A program made the translations under genes and the position numbers. This document shows positions 1-6,569 of a DNA stretch of 13,830 nt, piece after piece (position 1 is the stretch's first letter; each line of letters starts with the position of its first letter). The stretch is from an uncultured Collinsella sp. (lineage in GTDB: Bacteria; Actinomycetota; Coriobacteriia; Coriobacteriales; Coriobacteriaceae), in the NCBI GenBank assembly GCA_902494715.1, contig CABUUJ010000056.1, positions 1 through 13,830 of the forward strand. The letters are read 5' to 3'. The notes below the pieces were generated by a model that searched no databases, had not been told where the DNA came from, and saw only the letters and a program-made list of their open reading frames with translations.

Positions 1-1
1 C

Positions 2-79
2 TGGAACACGCGGCGGAGGCAGGTAAGATTGAAGGGCCTGACCCCGGAGGAGTTCCGGAATCAGGCCCTCGCGGCCTAG
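2..79 (+). CDS. IS3-family transposase, C-terminal end (partial at window edge)
   Basis: An open frame enters from the left edge and ends at TAG 77-79. It reads WNTRRRQVRLKG followed by LTPEEFRNQALAA. This is the typical tail of the integrase-core (DDE, OrfB) transposase of IS3-family elements, where an N-x-R-R-x-x-x-x-L-K-G-x-x-P-x-E-F-R motif closes the protein. The catalytic core lies outside the window, so intactness cannot be judged. The following 40 bp look like the matching IS end. The gene faces ridA tail to tail. Confidence 0.72.
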   Translation, partial: WNTRRRQVRLKGLTPEEFRNQALAA

Positions 80-91
80 TCGCTATTAAGG

Positions 92-117
92 GCGTCCAAG
101 AAATGGGACGCAGTTCA
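92..117 (+). mobile_element. Probable right terminal end of the IS3-family element
   Basis: Just after the transposase stop is GCGTCC-aagaaatg-GGACGC followed by CAGTTCA. Many IS150-like members of the IS3 family end in a similar 'GTCC...GGG..GCAGTTCA' sequence, so the element probably stops near 117. The left end and the target duplication lie outside the window. The 6-bp inverted repeat (92-97/106-111) could also act as a weak hairpin between the two convergent genes. Confidence 0.45.
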
Positions 118-167
118 CACGCGCTGCAGGGTCTTTTTGCATGTCATGTTTAGTTGTTGTCAACGCC

Positions 168-545
168 TTAGAGGGCGGCGATGACCTCGATCTCGACCAG
201 ACCGCCAGCCGGAAGGGCGGCAACCTGGAAGGCACTGCGCGCGGGGAACGGAGCCTCGAACTTGGAGGCGTAGATCTCGTTCACGGCGGCGAAGTCGGCG
301 ATGTCGGCCAGGTAGACCGTGGTCTTGACGACGTCGGCAAACGTGGCGCCGGTAGCGGTCAGCAGGGCCTCGACGTTAGCGAGGGACTGCTTGGCCTGAG
401 CCTCGACGCCCTCGGGCATCTTGCCGGTTGCAGGGTCAATGCCCAGCTGGCCGGACAGAAACACCATGTTGCCGGTCTGGATGCCGGGGGAATACGGGCC
501 GATGGCGGCCGGTGCGTTATCGGAAGACACGACGGTCTTGCTCAT
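168..545 (-). CDS. ridA: RidA family 2-iminobutanoate/2-iminopropanoate deaminase
   Basis: A 125-residue protein of the RidA/YjgF/UK114 family, a cytosolic trimer that hydrolyses reactive enamine/imine intermediates released by PLP enzymes such as threonine dehydratase, protecting other PLP enzymes. It has the usual family length. The signature PARSAFQVAALP puts the substrate-carboxylate-binding arginine at R103 (equivalent to E. coli R105), with E120 in the closing VEIEVIA strand and Y18 in the IGPYSP motif. The frame stays open upstream, but the start at 545 is chosen because homologues begin MSKTxV and an AAGGAG Shine-Dalgarno lies 6 bp upstream (552-557). It stands alone, convergent with the IS3 remnant, and has its own promoter-like sequence. 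Confidence 0.93.
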   Translation of the reverse strand: MSKTVVSSDNAPAAIGPYSPGIQTGNMVFLSGQLGIDPATGKMPEGVEAQAKQSLANVEALLTATGATFADVVKTTVYLADIADFAAVNEIYASKFEAPFPARSAFQVAALPAGGLVEIEVIAAL

Positions 546-633
546 GTTTTTCTCCTTACAATCAAATAGAGAGCGTGAGCGCGGCGTTCGCACCGGGAGG
601 CACAGTTCGGTCTGAACACCGCGCTTGATTGGG

Positions 634-662
634 ATGGTAGGGGATGATTTTGCCCGATGCAA
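634..662 (-). promoter_or_regulatory. Candidate ridA promoter
   Basis: On the minus strand a -35-like TTGCAT (657-662) and a -10-like TACCAT (634-639) are separated by exactly 17 bp, about 90 bp upstream of the ridA start. The -10 matches the actinobacterial TAnnnT pattern. It was found by eye and has not been scored. Confidence 0.35.
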
Positions 663-694
663 GATAATTATCAGATTGCGATAATATTTTATCG
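663..694. promoter_or_regulatory. Two AT-rich palindromes abutting the ridA -35 (candidate operator)
   Basis: GATAATTATC (663-672) is a perfect 10-bp palindrome. CGATAA-tatt-TTATCG (679-694) is a perfect 6+4+6 inverted repeat. Both contain GATAA and begin one base upstream of the candidate ridA -35, in otherwise GC-rich DNA. The position suits a regulator-binding site. The GATAAT/ATTATC arms recall metal-regulator (Fur-type) boxes, but the match is partial and no regulator is assigned. Confidence 0.3.
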
Positions 695-748
695 ACCAAC
701 GGCGCGTACGGGCCGATGAACGGCGTGACCGGCGACGTGCCCGAATAC

Positions 749-812
749 TGATCCCTTTTCCTCCGTCCCCTTCGGATCACGTGATCCCTTAGGGACGGAG
801 GAAAAGGGATCA
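749..812. repeat. Inverted pair of REP-like elements (31 bp each)
   Basis: Copies at 749-779 and 782-812 face each other. Each is bounded by TGATCC/GGATCA and has the core GGGACGGAGGAAAA. The junction GGATCACGTGATCC (774-787) is a perfect 14-bp palindrome, so the pair could form a long cruciform or hairpin. The same element occurs four more times around the transposase at 6570-7400, which may mobilise it. The rest of the 546-922 gap shows no convincing gene. Confidence 0.75.
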
Positions 813-922
813 TTTTTACCTGAGGGGCTGCTGAAGACTTTGTCCTGCTTAGGCTGCGGGCATCGCCTGCCGCGACTGCACCACTATACTTTTGAGTATC
901 TGAGCATTTTGAAAGGCAGGAT

Positions 923-3415
923 ATGACCGCAACCGCCAGTCGAACCACCAACCGCAGGCCCGAGCTCTTGGCCCCCGCCGGAGGCCCGGAGCCCTTTGCC
1001 GCCGCACTCGCTGCCGGCGCCGATGCCATCTACTGCGGCATGGGCAGCTTCAACGCCCGCCGCAAGGCAACGAACTTTACCGACGAGGCCTTTGAGCAGG
1101 CCTGCCGTGCTGCACACCTGGCCGGCTCGCGCGTTTATGTCACGGTAAACATCGTCATCAAGCAGTCCGAGATGAGCGATGCGCTGCAGCTCATCCATCG
1201 CTGCTCCACGCTGGGCGCCGACGCCTTTATCATCCAGGACTGGGGCCTGTTCTTTGAGGTCAAGCGCACCATGCCCGGCATCGAGACACACATCTCGACC
1301 CAGGCGAACATCCATGATGACCGCGGAACGCTTTGGTGCCGCGAGCAGGGCGCCGACCGCGTGACCTTGTCGCGCGAGCTCTCCATTGACGAGATCGCCG
1401 CCATCCACGACGCCGCGCCTGACGTTGACCTCGAGGTCTTTAGCCACGGTGCCATCTGCTTTTGCTACTCGGGCCTGTGCCTGCTGTCGAGCTTTGCCAT
1501 GGCGGGCCGCTCGGCCAACCGCGGCATGTGCGCTCAGCCCTGTCGCCTGCCTTACGAGCTGATCGACGAGAACGGCCGCGCGCTCTCCCCCGCCGGCCGC
1601 GAGCGTGCGCTATGCCCGCGTGACACCAACACGTCGCAGCTTGTTCGCCGTCTGTATGACGCCGGCGCCGCATCGCTCAAGCTCGAGGGCCGCATGAAGG
1701 CCCCCGATTACGTGTATTCCATCGTCGACGTGTATCGTCATCAGATTGATGACATGCTGGCCGATGTTTCGACCTCTAAGGATGAGGATGCCGCCCGCCA
1801 GCGCCAACTCAAGCGCTGCTTTAACCGCGACTTTACGCACGCCTATCAGGACGGCACCTCGGGCGACGAGATGATGAGCTACGAGCGCTCCAACAACCGC
1901 GGCCAGATCGTAGGCACGGTACTCGGCAGCCGCCTGGCCAACCGCGATGTGCGCGGGCTCAAGCCCGACGACCGTCGTCGCCGCGCCGCCATCGCCCGCA
2001 TTGAGCTGTTTGAGCCCGTGGGCAAGGGCGACCTGCTGGAGCTTCGTCACGACGATGAGTTCGACCAGTTCCTGACCACCATCGCCGCCGAGGATGCGGC
2101 TGCCGGCGACATCATCGAGTGCCGCGTGCCCCGAAGCATGCCCGAGGGCTGCCGCGTGCGCGTGATTCGAAGCCAGCGCGCTATTGACGCCGCCGGTTCC
2201 GCGCTCAAGCGCGACGTGCTGCGCCGCCGCGCCGTAGATGTGTCCGTTGTGGCACGTCTGGACGAGCCATTTACCGTTACGCTCACCTGCTGCGACGACC
2301 CCGCGCTCACCGCCACCGCCACCGGCTTTACCGTCGAGGCCGCCAAGACTCGCGCCGTCGAGGCGGCCGACCTGGTGGAGCACGTCGGACGCATGGGCTC
2401 CTCGCCCTTTGAGGCTGCGAGCTTTGATGTGGCGCTCGATGAGGGCTGTGGCATGGGCTTTTCCGCCGTACATAAGGTGCGCGCCGCCGCTTGCAAGGCG
2501 CTGGAAGAGGCCATTCTGGCACCCTACGAGGAGCGCGCGAAAACGCTCGAGTTGCCGGTGCTCGACAAATGTACGCGCCCCATGCCCGCACACTACCGCG
2601 ATGAGCCGCAGATCTGCGCCGCCGTCACCTCGCTCGAGGTCGCCGAGGCCGCTCGCGCCGAGGGCGCAACGCGCATCTACATGACCACCGACGCGCTCGA
2701 TGCGGCCGAACTCTCCCCCGCCGATGCGTTTGAGCAGGGCATCGTACCCGTGCTCGATGAGGTCTGCCGCGCCGTTGACCACGTACGTGTCGACCCGTGG
2801 ATACAGGCTGGAGCGACTGTCGCCGTCGGCAATATCTCCGAGCTTGCTACTGCCGCGCAGACCGGCGCCACGGCCGAGATCCGATCCTGCCTGCCCGTGC
2901 ACAACACGCCTTGCATGGAGGCACTTGCCGAGCGCGGGGCCGGCGCGTTTTGGCTTTCGCCCGAGATCACGCTCGACGAGATTATCTCGCTTGGCACCTC
3001 CGCGCCCGCAGCCCTGGGCATCACCGTGTTCGGCCGCCCGCGCGTTATGACGAGCGAGCACTGCATCCTGCAGGTGGCCAACGGTTGTATCCACGATTGT
3101 GCCAGCTGCCGCCTGCGCGTCCGCAAGCTGTCGCTCAAGAATATCGACGGCAAGGTCATGCCCGTGCGTACCGACATCCACGGCCGCTCACGCCTGTACG
3201 ATGCCTACCCTATCGACCTCACGCCGCAGGTTCCACAGCTGCTCGATGCCGGCGTGCGCCGTCTTATGGTTGACGGAACCCTGCTCGAAGCCGATGAGAT
3301 TGGCCGTGCCGTTGCTCGTGTCCGCCGCGCCATTGAGGCAGCTCAGGCAGGTCGCAAGCCCGCTGCCCGCCTGCGCGGCGCCACCTCGGGCTGCATGTTT
3401 GTGGGAATTAGCTAA
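923..3415 (+). CDS. U32-family protein with DUF3656-like region (RlhA-like rRNA hydroxylation factor)
   Basis: An 830-residue protein. Residues about 13-300 are the U32 core: it opens PELLAPAGGPE and carries the signature EVFSHGAICFCYSGLC at 171-186, then RSANRGMCAQPCR. C179, C186, C203 and probably C231 have spacing like the 4Fe-4S ligands of UbiU-type U32 proteins. The middle fits the DUF3656 region of E. coli RlhA (YdcP), which makes 5-hydroxycytidine in 23S rRNA. Near the C-terminus a second cysteine set (C714, C722, C726, C729) precedes the family's 'P-V-x-T-D....R-x-Y.....D' stretch. The protein is longer than RlhA (about 650 residues). U32 proteins were first called peptidases, but an RNA-modification role is likelier here because the next gene, 15 bp downstream, is a pseudouridine synthase. 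An AAAGG Shine-Dalgarno supports ATG 923. Exact substrate unknown. Confidence 0.87.
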   Translation: MTATASRTTNRRPELLAPAGGPEPFAAALAAGADAIYCGMGSFNARRKATNFTDEAFEQACRAAHLAGSRVYVTVNIVIKQSEMSDALQLIHRCSTLGADAFIIQDWGLFFEVKRTMPGIETHISTQANIHDDRGTLWCREQGADRVTLSRELSIDEIAAIHDAAPDVDLEVFSHGAICFCYSGLCLLSSFAMAGRSANRGMCAQPCRLPYELIDENGRALSPAGRERALCPRDTNTSQLVRRLYDAGAASLKLEGRMKAPDYVYSIVDVYRHQIDDMLADVSTSKDEDAARQRQLKRCFNRDFTHAYQDGTSGDEMMSYERSNNRGQIVGTVLGSRLANRDVRGLKPDDRRRRAAIARIELFEPVGKGDLLELRHDDEFDQFLTTIAAEDAAAGDIIECRVPRSMPEGCRVRVIRSQRAIDAAGSALKRDVLRRRAVDVSVVARLDEPFTVTLTCCDDPALTATATGFTVEAAKTRAVEAADLVEHVGRMGSSPFEAASFDVALDEGCGMGFSAVHKVRAAACKALEEAILAPYEERAKTLELPVLDKCTRPMPAHYRDEPQICAAVTSLEVAEAARAEGATRIYMTTDALDAAELSPADAFEQGIVPVLDEVCRAVDHVRVDPWIQAGATVAVGNISELATAAQTGATAEIRSCLPVHNTPCMEALAERGAGAFWLSPEITLDEIISLGTSAPAALGITVFGRPRVMTSEHCILQVANGCIHDCASCRLRVRKLSLKNIDGKVMPVRTDIHGRSRLYDAYPIDLTPQVPQLLDAGVRRLMVDGTLLEADEIGRAVARVRRAIEAAQAGRKPAARLRGATSGCMFVGIS

Positions 3416-3430
3416 CCGAAAGGCTTACAC

Positions 3431-4090
3431 GTGAACGAAGAACCTCAAGTCCTCTACTGCGACGCCTGGCTCATGGCCATCGACAAGCCCGCCGGCATGA
3501 TCGTCCACGGCGACGGCACCGGTGAGCGCACACTTACCGACTACGCCAGCGACCTTTTGCTGGCGATGGGCGACGGCTTTGCCGCGACCGACATGCAGCC
3601 GCTCAACCGCCTGGACCGCAACACCACCGGCGTGGTGCTGTTCTCACTCGACAAGCAGACGCAGCCCGCCTTTGACCAGATGGTGAACGACCACGCCTTC
3701 GAAAAGCACTATCTGGCGCTGGCCGAGGGCAAGATCGACTGGAACGAGAAGCTCATCGACAAGCCCATCGCCCGCGACCGCCACGACAGCCGCAAGATGC
3801 GCGTCGGCGCCAGCGGCAAGCCGTCGCAGACGCGCGTGAAGGTGCTCAAGCGCCTTAAGAGCCGCCGAGGTCTGCCCACGCGTTCATATATCGATGTCGA
3901 GCTGCTCACCGGCCGCAAGCATCAGATTCGCGTCCACCTGGCCAGCGAGCATCACCCCCTGGTCGGCGACGACCTGTACGGCACTGCTCGCCCCTGTGGA
4001 TTGATGCTCCACGCCCACAGCGTGTCCTTTACGCATCCCGTTACCGGCGAGCACATCCACATCGAAGCCCCCTGCCCCTGGGAGCCTTAA
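3431..4090 (+). CDS. RluA-family RNA pseudouridine synthase
   Basis: A 219-residue cytosolic enzyme that isomerises specific uridines in rRNA or tRNA to pseudouridine. The catalytic motif NRLDRNTTG (family HRLDRxTSG) places the essential aspartate at D62. The second hallmark LLTGRKHQIRVHLA spans 159-171. An opening VLYCDAWLMAIDKPAGM is also typical. There is no N-terminal S4 domain, as in short RluA/TruC-type members, so the target uridine cannot be named. The start is GTG at 3431, with GAAAGG about 8 bp upstream; it begins 15 bp after the U32 gene's stop, so both are probably co-transcribed. The first base of a 38-bp repeat lies 2 bp after its stop. Confidence 0.92.
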   Translation: MNEEPQVLYCDAWLMAIDKPAGMIVHGDGTGERTLTDYASDLLLAMGDGFAATDMQPLNRLDRNTTGVVLFSLDKQTQPAFDQMVNDHAFEKHYLALAEGKIDWNEKLIDKPIARDRHDSRKMRVGASGKPSQTRVKVLKRLKSRRGLPTRSYIDVELLTGRKHQIRVHLASEHHPLVGDDLYGTARPCGLMLHAHSVSFTHPVTGEHIHIEAPCPWEP

Positions 4091-4091
4091 G

Positions 4092-4129
4092 CCACCACAA
4101 TGGGGACAGGCACCTTTGCGGTGGTTTTG
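4092..4129. repeat. 38-bp direct repeat, copy 1 (hairpin-forming)
   Basis: This sequence is identical over 38 bp to 4462-4499. It begins CCACCACAA and ends TTGCGGTGGTTTTG, with a GGGGACAGGCACC core. Read on the minus strand the ends form a 9-bp stem (one G-U pair). On the plus strand the stem is followed by TTTT, so this copy, 2 bp after the pseudouridine synthase stop, may act as its terminator. It looks like a dispersed REP-type element distinct from the GGACGGAGG family. Confidence 0.75.
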
Positions 4130-4159
4130 ACGCAATGGCTTAGCCGCGGTCCCAAAACG

Positions 4160-4375
4160 TCTCGATCTGTAACAGTTAGAACCCATTTTCCGGTCTATCT
4201 GTTACAGATCGAGACACTCAAATCCCCCTTAAGGGAAAATCTCAATCTGTAACAGTAACTCGGCAAAATCCGTCCCAGATGTTACAGATTGAGACAAAGG
4301 GACGGCGCGGTTCGGAAGTATCTCAATCTGTAACACCTAGCCTACTTTTAACGGTCCAGTTGTTACAGACTTAGA
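4160..4375. repeat. Array of six 15-bp motifs in alternating orientation, 40-bp period
   Basis: TCTCRATCTGTAACA occurs at 4160, 4240 and 4321; its reverse complement begins at 4200, 4280 and 4361. Steps are 40, 40, 40, 41 and 40 bp. The five spacers are 25, 25, 25, 26 and 25 bp and unrelated in sequence. Neighbouring motifs can pair into three hairpins with 25-base loops: the first is perfect (16 bp counting G4159/C4215), the second is perfect over 15 bp, and the third has two mismatches. The first two differ by a compensated pair (G4164-C4210 versus A4244-T4290). I do not recognise the family. No gene is seen inside. Confidence 0.85.
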
Positions 4376-4392
4376 CAAGCCGGCAGACAACG

Positions 4393-4428
4393 AAATCGGC
4401 AACGCCCGTGATGGACGTTGCCGATTTT
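4393..4428. terminator. Intrinsic terminator between convergent genes
   Basis: AAATCGGCAACG (4393-4404) pairs perfectly with CGTTGCCGATTT (4416-4427) across an 11-base loop and is followed by T on the plus strand, TTTC on the minus strand. It sits between the plus-strand pseudouridine synthase unit and the minus-strand deoR gene, so it could stop transcripts from both sides. Confidence 0.7.
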
Positions 4429-4461
4429 CTAATGGGAAAACTACTCGGTTTTCGTTACTAA

Positions 4462-4499
4462 CCACCACAATGGGGACAGGCACCTTTGCGGTGGTTTTG
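4462..4499. repeat. 38-bp direct repeat, copy 2 (hairpin-forming)
   Basis: Identical to 4092-4129 over 38 bp and in the same orientation, with flanking bases differing. It lies 21 bp beyond the deoR stop codon. The two copies bracket the six-motif array and the terminator, with starts 370 bp apart. Confidence 0.75.
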
Positions 4500-4520
4500 G
4501 CCTTAACCTGCCTCTGCTTG

Positions 4521-5267
4521 CTAGACCGTGATGACGTTGTCCATTGCCCGGTACTTGGCGGGGACCTCGCCTGCGGTAATAATCGTTGCGTCGCGGAAGT
4601 CCGCAAACTTGACGGGCGCCACCATGCCAAATTTGCTGGCGTCCGAGATTACGAAGCGCTTGGCCGTATGGCGCATCGAGATGCGCTTTACTTGCGCCTC
4701 CTCGATATCTGGCGCCGTGAAGCCCTGCTCGGCAGCAATGCCGTTAGAACCCCAAAAGCCACAGTTGAAGTTGTAGTGGTCTAGGGTTGCCAAGGCATCG
4801 GGGCCAACGAGCGCCTCGGTCTCGGGCTTGAGCTCGCCACCCAACACCACAGTGCGCATGCCGCGCAGGGCGAGATGCTGAGCATGGAGCACGGAGTCGG
4901 TCACGTAGGTGACACCTTCAAGGTGTGGAAGATGCTCGATGAGCTTGAGCGTCGTCGAGCCCGAGTCGATGTATACAAAGCTCTCGGGCTCCAGAAGCGC
5001 CGCCGCACGGGCGCAGATACGCTCCTTGTCGTCGTTATGGAGGTCGCTGCGCTCATTGAGCGTTAGGTCGCGCGTCACGTGCGCGCGTTCAAGACTCGTC
5101 GCTCCGCCGTGGACCTTGGCGATGCGGTGCGCTCGATCGAGCGTCTGCAGGTCGCGCCGAATGGTAGACGCCGTCACGCCCAGGGTATCGGCAAGCTCTG
5201 GCACAGTAACCGAGCCAGCCTGCTGCACCATCGACACAATCGCGTTGAGCCTATCTTCCGCTAGCAT
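4521..5267 (-). CDS. DeoR/GlpR-family transcriptional regulator
   Basis: A 248-residue DNA-binding regulator. Residues about 5-57 form the winged helix-turn-helix: VTVPELADTLGVTASTIRRDL (20-40) is the classic DeoR recognition segment. Residues about 75-235 are the sugar-phosphate sensor domain, with the ligand loop DSGSTTLKL (101-109) and later FWGSNGI and SDASKFG motifs. DeoR proteins usually repress a sugar or polyol catabolic operon until a phosphorylated intermediate binds. The start at 5267 is supported by GGAG overlapping the end of the upstream oxidoreductase gene, 3 bp away, so the two genes form one transcript and the regulator probably controls its own operon. The effector is unknown. 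Confidence 0.92.
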   Translation of the reverse strand: MLAEDRLNAIVSMVQQAGSVTVPELADTLGVTASTIRRDLQTLDRAHRIAKVHGGATSLERAHVTRDLTLNERSDLHNDDKERICARAAALLEPESFVYIDSGSTTLKLIEHLPHLEGVTYVTDSVLHAQHLALRGMRTVVLGGELKPETEALVGPDALATLDHYNFNCGFWGSNGIAAEQGFTAPDIEEAQVKRISMRHTAKRFVISDASKFGMVAPVKFADFRDATIITAGEVPAKYRAMDNVITV

Positions 5268-5270
5268 CGC

Positions 5271-6350
5271 TTACTCCTCCTCGGGGTACACGACTCCCCA
5301 GTCGGCGCGGAGCTTGGTCATAAGCTCCATAACATCATAAGCATAATCCAGCAGCTCACGCTTGGAGTTATCGCCGGCAACCGCCTTCTCGAGGTCGGCC
5401 ATCTCGTAGCACAGGGCATAAGCCTCGGTGCCGGCGTGGACCTCCTCGCGGTGGCCGTCCGCAGTCCACACAATGGTCGCGTGATCGGCACGCGGATACT
5501 CGTTGACCTCGATATAGCACTTGTCAAAGCTGATGACCGAGCGCTTGGGCTGCTTGGAGTGAAGCGTAAGACTCACAACACCCAGCTGCTGCTCGGCATT
5601 ACGGCAGACGATGCCGCCCGCAACGTCAACGCCGGTCTCACAGGTGTTGCCCAGCGAAACGACCTCAGCGGGCTGGCTTGCCATAAAGAGGCGCATAACG
5701 GACAGAGCATAGACGCCAATGTCGAGCATGGCACCGCCAGCAAGGTTGCGATTGTAGAAACGGTTGGTCAGATCGCCGTACTCCTTGTAGCTGCCAAAGT
5801 TGAGCTGAGCGAGGTTCATGCGGCCAAACTCAGCGGCATCCATGCGGCGGCGCAGCTCTTGATATAAGGGCATGTGGAGCACCGTTGTAGCGTCCATAAG
5901 GACCACGTTATGCTCGTCGGCAATGGCACGTGCCTCGTCGAGCTCGGCGGAGTTGAGGGTAATGGCCTTTTCGCAGAGCACGTGCTTGCCAGCTGCCAGG
6001 GCGGCGCGCAGGTAGGTGATATGCGTGTTATGCGGAGTGGTGATATAGATCGCGTCGATGTTAGGGTCGGCATAGAGGTCCTCGGCCGTTTCATAGACCT
6101 TCTCGATGCCATACTGCTCGGCAAAAGCTTGAGCCTTTGACAGCGTGCGGTTAGCGACGCCCGCAAGCTTGCGACCGGCAAGAGCGAGAGACTGGGCCAT
6201 CTGGTTGGCGATAACGCCGCACCCAATCACAGCCCAACGAAGCTCGGGAGCCGTAAAGATATCATCGGGGAACGGCTTGCCCTGGACCGAAGCGAACGCT
6301 GCCTTTGCGGCTGCCGCGGAGTCGAGTGGAGCCTGCTTGGAATCTGCCAT
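5271..6350 (-). CDS. Gfo/Idh/MocA-family NAD(P)-dependent oxidoreductase
   Basis: A 359-residue soluble dehydrogenase. After a roughly 36-residue extension, the Rossmann fold starts at WAVIGCGVIA (G43, G45). The hallmark GKHVLCEKAI puts the E-K pair at 127-128, with A where P is commonest. The C-terminal substrate domain includes GGAMLDIGVY (205-214), with D210 and Y214 at the usual active-site places. These fit the dihydrodiol-dehydrogenase-like branch, acting on sugars, inositols or related alcohols; the substrate cannot be read from sequence. The ATG at 6350 has a GGAGG Shine-Dalgarno. It is the first gene of a two-gene unit with the DeoR regulator. Confidence 0.9.
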   Translation of the reverse strand: MADSKQAPLDSAAAAKAAFASVQGKPFPDDIFTAPELRWAVIGCGVIANQMAQSLALAGRKLAGVANRTLSKAQAFAEQYGIEKVYETAEDLYADPNIDAIYITTPHNTHITYLRAALAAGKHVLCEKAITLNSAELDEARAIADEHNVVLMDATTVLHMPLYQELRRRMDAAEFGRMNLAQLNFGSYKEYGDLTNRFYNRNLAGGAMLDIGVYALSVMRLFMASQPAEVVSLGNTCETGVDVAGGIVCRNAEQQLGVVSLTLHSKQPKRSVISFDKCYIEVNEYPRADHATIVWTADGHREEVHAGTEAYALCYEMADLEKAVAGDNSKRELLDYAYDVMELMTKLRADWGVVYPEEE

Positions 6351-6400
6351 AGGTGCCTCCTACATCGTGAAAAGTCTTTCATTTCTGACAGCTCTATATT

Positions 6401-6529
6401 CGCACAAATGCGCGTGTATGTGCGTGCTTCTGCGTGTATTACCGCTAAATGGTCAAAATTCAGCAGAAGACAGCACATATACAAGCATAGTCACGCAATC
6501 CTACGCACGTAACTACGCACAGATGCGCA
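6401..6529. promoter_or_regulatory. Repeated CGCACARATGCGCR sites upstream of the oxidoreductase
   Basis: Two 14-bp sites (6401-6414 and 6516-6529, 12 of 14 identical) each contain CGCA-4 bp-TGCG inverted arms. Between and beside them are more TGCGTG/TACGCAC half sites. They lie 51-179 bp upstream of the oxidoreductase start on the minus strand, where an operator for the DeoR regulator would be expected. I could not place a convincing -35/-10 pair. Confidence 0.3.
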
Positions 6530-6534
6530 TCACC

Positions 6535-6565
6535 TGATCCCTTGGGGACGGAGGAAAACGGATCA
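6535..6565. repeat. REP-like element downstream of the RAYT gene
   Basis: A 31-bp copy bounded by TGATCC and GGATCA with core GGGGACGGAGGAAAA. It ends 4 bp before the transposase stop codon at 6570. It is in the same orientation as the next copy at 6588, so this side is a direct pair. Confidence 0.75.
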
Positions 6566-6569
6566 TCTT

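Noticed and set aside
546..662. N-terminal extension of ridA to 662
   Set aside because: It has no homology to RidA, runs through the likely promoter, and the internal ATG at 545 has a good ribosome-binding site and the family's usual length.
885..890. TATACT as -10 of a promoter for the U32 gene
   Set aside because: No acceptable -35 hexamer lies 16-18 bp upstream, so the call would rest on six bases.
1610..3181. 523-codon open frame on the minus strand under the U32 gene
   Set aside because: It is antisense to a clearly recognisable protein, has low-complexity Gly/Ala/His composition and no known motifs; it is a by-product of high-GC codon use.
4160..4375. CRISPR array
   Set aside because: The regular spacing resembles one, but the repeats are only 15 bp, alternate in orientation, and no cas gene is in the window.
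4092..4499. IS or transposon bounded by the 38-bp repeats
   Set aside because: There is no open frame of note inside the 408 bp, and 38-bp direct repeats are far too long for a target duplication.
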